Below, in pieces: positions 62,859 to 64,000 of a DNA stretch of 64,000 nt (the first letter of the stretch is position 1; each line of letters starts with the position of its first letter). A program made the translations under genes and the position numbers. Where the stretch lies: positions 5,952,001 to 6,016,000 of the forward strand of contig NZ_SHKY01000001.1 of assembly GCF_004217545.1 (NCBI RefSeq), read 5' to 3'. The DNA is from Krasilnikovia cinnamomea. GTDB lineage: Bacteria; Actinomycetota; Actinomycetes; Mycobacteriales; Micromonosporaceae. The notes below the pieces were generated by a model. The model was not told the DNA's origin. It did no database searches and saw only the letters and a program-made list of their open reading frames with translations.

Positions 62859-64000
62859 TCAGGGCGCCGTGTGCGGGCTGGGGGTTTGGGCTGGCGGGGT
62901 CTTGGTCGGCGTAAGTCTGAGGCGGCGTTGCAACAGCAGGCCGATTCCGGGCAGCAATGAGACGGCGGCGCAGGCAAGCAGTTCTGGCGCGGTCAGCGCG
63001 ACGGTGCCGAGCAGTTCCCGCAGCACGGGAACGAGGACGCCGCCGACCTGCAGCAGCGCCGAGACCGCCACCGCCACGATCAGTGCGGGGTTTCCTGGCC
63101 CGCCATGGACCCGCCGGGCGCGGACGGCCATGGCTACGCCGAGTTGGGACAGGCCGAGGACCACGAAGACCACTGACTGCCAGGGCCGTCCTTGATGGTG
63201 TGCGACGACTCCGGCGCCGAGCACGGTGAGGGTGATGGCCAGGCCGCCGAGCAGGACGTCGCGTAGCAGGCCGTCACCGAGTACGGACTCTTGCGGGGAA
63301 CGGGGTGGGCGCTTCAGCACGTCCGGGCTGGCCGGCTCGGCCCCGAGGGCCACGCCCGGCAGGCCGTGGGTGAGCAGGTTGACCCAGAGGATCTGGGCGG
63401 GAAGGAGCGGTACGGGCAGACCCAGAAACGGGCCGAACAACATGATGAGGATCTCGGCAGTGCCTCCGGAGAGCCCGTAGCGCAGGAAGCGGCGGATGTT
63501 GTCGTAGATTCGCCGGCCCTCGCCGATGGCATGCGCGACCGTGGCCAGCTCGTCGTCGACCAGGACGAGATCGGCGGCCTGCCGGGCGACCTCCGTGCCG
63601 CCGCCCATGGCCACGCCGATGTCCGCCCGCCGCAGCGCTGGGGCATCGTTGACGCCGTCCCCGGTCATGGCCACCACGTGGCCGTGCTGCTGGAGTGCCG
63701 AGATGATGTCGAGCTTCTGCTCCGGCTGGGTGCGAGCGTACACCCGGGCATGTTCGGCGGCGTCGCCCGGCGCACCGGTGTCACCGTTGATCACTTGATC
63801 GTCCCGATCGAGCAGGCCCAGCCGACCGGCGATGGCCGCGGCGGTGGCGGGGTGGTCACCGGTGATGAGAACGAGCCGCACGCCTGCTTCTGCGAACATG
63901 GCGGCGGTGTCCGGGGCGCCGGCCCGCAGTGGGTCACCGATCCCGACCACGCCGAGGGGGCGCAGTCCCGCCGGGTTCGCGACGTCGACGGAACCGTCGG
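62859..64000 (-). CDS. P-type cation-transporting ATPase, C-terminal part (5' end outside window)
   Basis: The frame runs off the right edge; about 380 residues are visible. LVLITGDHPATAAAIA and MTGDGVNDAPALRRADIGVAMG are the hinge and phosphatase-site motifs of P-type ATPases, followed by VARQAADLVLVDDELATVA and the C-terminal helices with ILWVNLLTHGLPGVALGAEP, which places it in the P2/CtpF-like calcium- or magnesium-type group rather than heavy-metal P1B. It is transcribed toward and close to the second universal stress protein. The phosphorylated DKTGT motif lies outside the window. Confidence 0.9.
   Translation of the reverse strand, partial: DGSVDVANPAGLRPLGVVGIGDPLRAGAPDTAAMFAEAGVRLVLITGDHPATAAAIAGRLGLLDRDDQVINGDTGAPGDAAEHARVYARTQPEQKLDIISALQQHGHVVAMTGDGVNDAPALRRADIGVAMGGGTEVARQAADLVLVDDELATVAHAIGEGRRIYDNIRRFLRYGLSGGTAEILIMLFGPFLGLPVPLLPAQILWVNLLTHGLPGVALGAEPASPDVLKRPPRSPQESVLGDGLLRDVLLGGLAITLTVLGAGVVAHHQGRPWQSVVFVVLGLSQLGVAMAVRARRVHGGPGNPALIVAVAVSALLQVGGVLVPVLRELLGTVALTAPELLACAAVSLLPGIGLLLQRRLRLTPTKTPPAQTPSPHTAP

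Overview
The window is very GC-rich with many GTG/TTG starts, dense ATGA/GTGA stop-start overlaps, a type VII (ESX) secretion locus, large Pro/Ala-rich WXG100-type proteins and mostly Actinobacteria-type families. It most resembles a filamentous actinomycete of the Micromonosporaceae kind (Actinoplanes and relatives). That placement is an inference from gene content; there is no rRNA gene or other phylogenetic marker in the window. No rRNA, tRNA, CRISPR array or intact insertion sequence was found.

Region 1 (1-28,024) is an ESX-like type VII secretion locus. A giant minus-strand WXG100-like effector runs off the left edge (1-7871, 2,623 residues visible). It is followed by a WXG-like protein with 10-residue repeats and a YbaB-like protein. 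Divergently, an orphan LuxR-type regulator precedes two WXG100 proteins, a 229-residue ESX-associated protein and a 1,229-residue proline-rich substrate with five ~80-residue repeats. The machine genes follow: EccC (three ATPase domains), EccD, EccB, an 814-residue protein ending in what looks like an inactive ADP-ribosyltransferase fold, and an EccA-type protein in which a parallel beta-helix is fused to two CbxX-type AAA modules. No EccE and no mycosin are seen.

Region 2 (28,078-34,755) is a carbohydrate module: a GH4 glycosidase, a lipoprotein binding protein with two ABC permeases, a GH114-type polygalactosaminidase-like secreted enzyme and a PfkB hexose kinase. Together they suggest use of an alpha-galactoside or galactosamine-containing polymer.

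Region 3 (34,740-53,601) holds a TPR-GGDEF protein, two paralogous two-gene ABC exporters (36.5-39.0 and 51.0-53.6 kb), an orphan PAS histidine kinase, a sulfatase, a WS/DGAT acyltransferase, a PQQ-type propeller and the operon E1alpha-E1beta-E2-ACP-AcsA, which combines a 2-oxoacid dehydrogenase with a free-standing acyl carrier protein and an acyl-CoA synthetase. A frameshifted Hsp20 remnant lies beside it.

Region 4 (53,826-64,000) holds a secreted ricin-type lectin, an arsenic/chromate operon (ArsR-ArsC fusion, VOC protein, ChrA) behind a clear ArsR-type palindrome, an ftsX fragment, two universal stress proteins, two membrane proteins, an exported emfourin-like protein, an Acg-type nitroreductase and the 3' part of a P-type cation ATPase that runs off the right edge. 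The mix of WS/DGAT, universal stress proteins, Acg, P-type ATPase and an Hsp20 relic recalls the mycobacterial DosR dormancy gene set.
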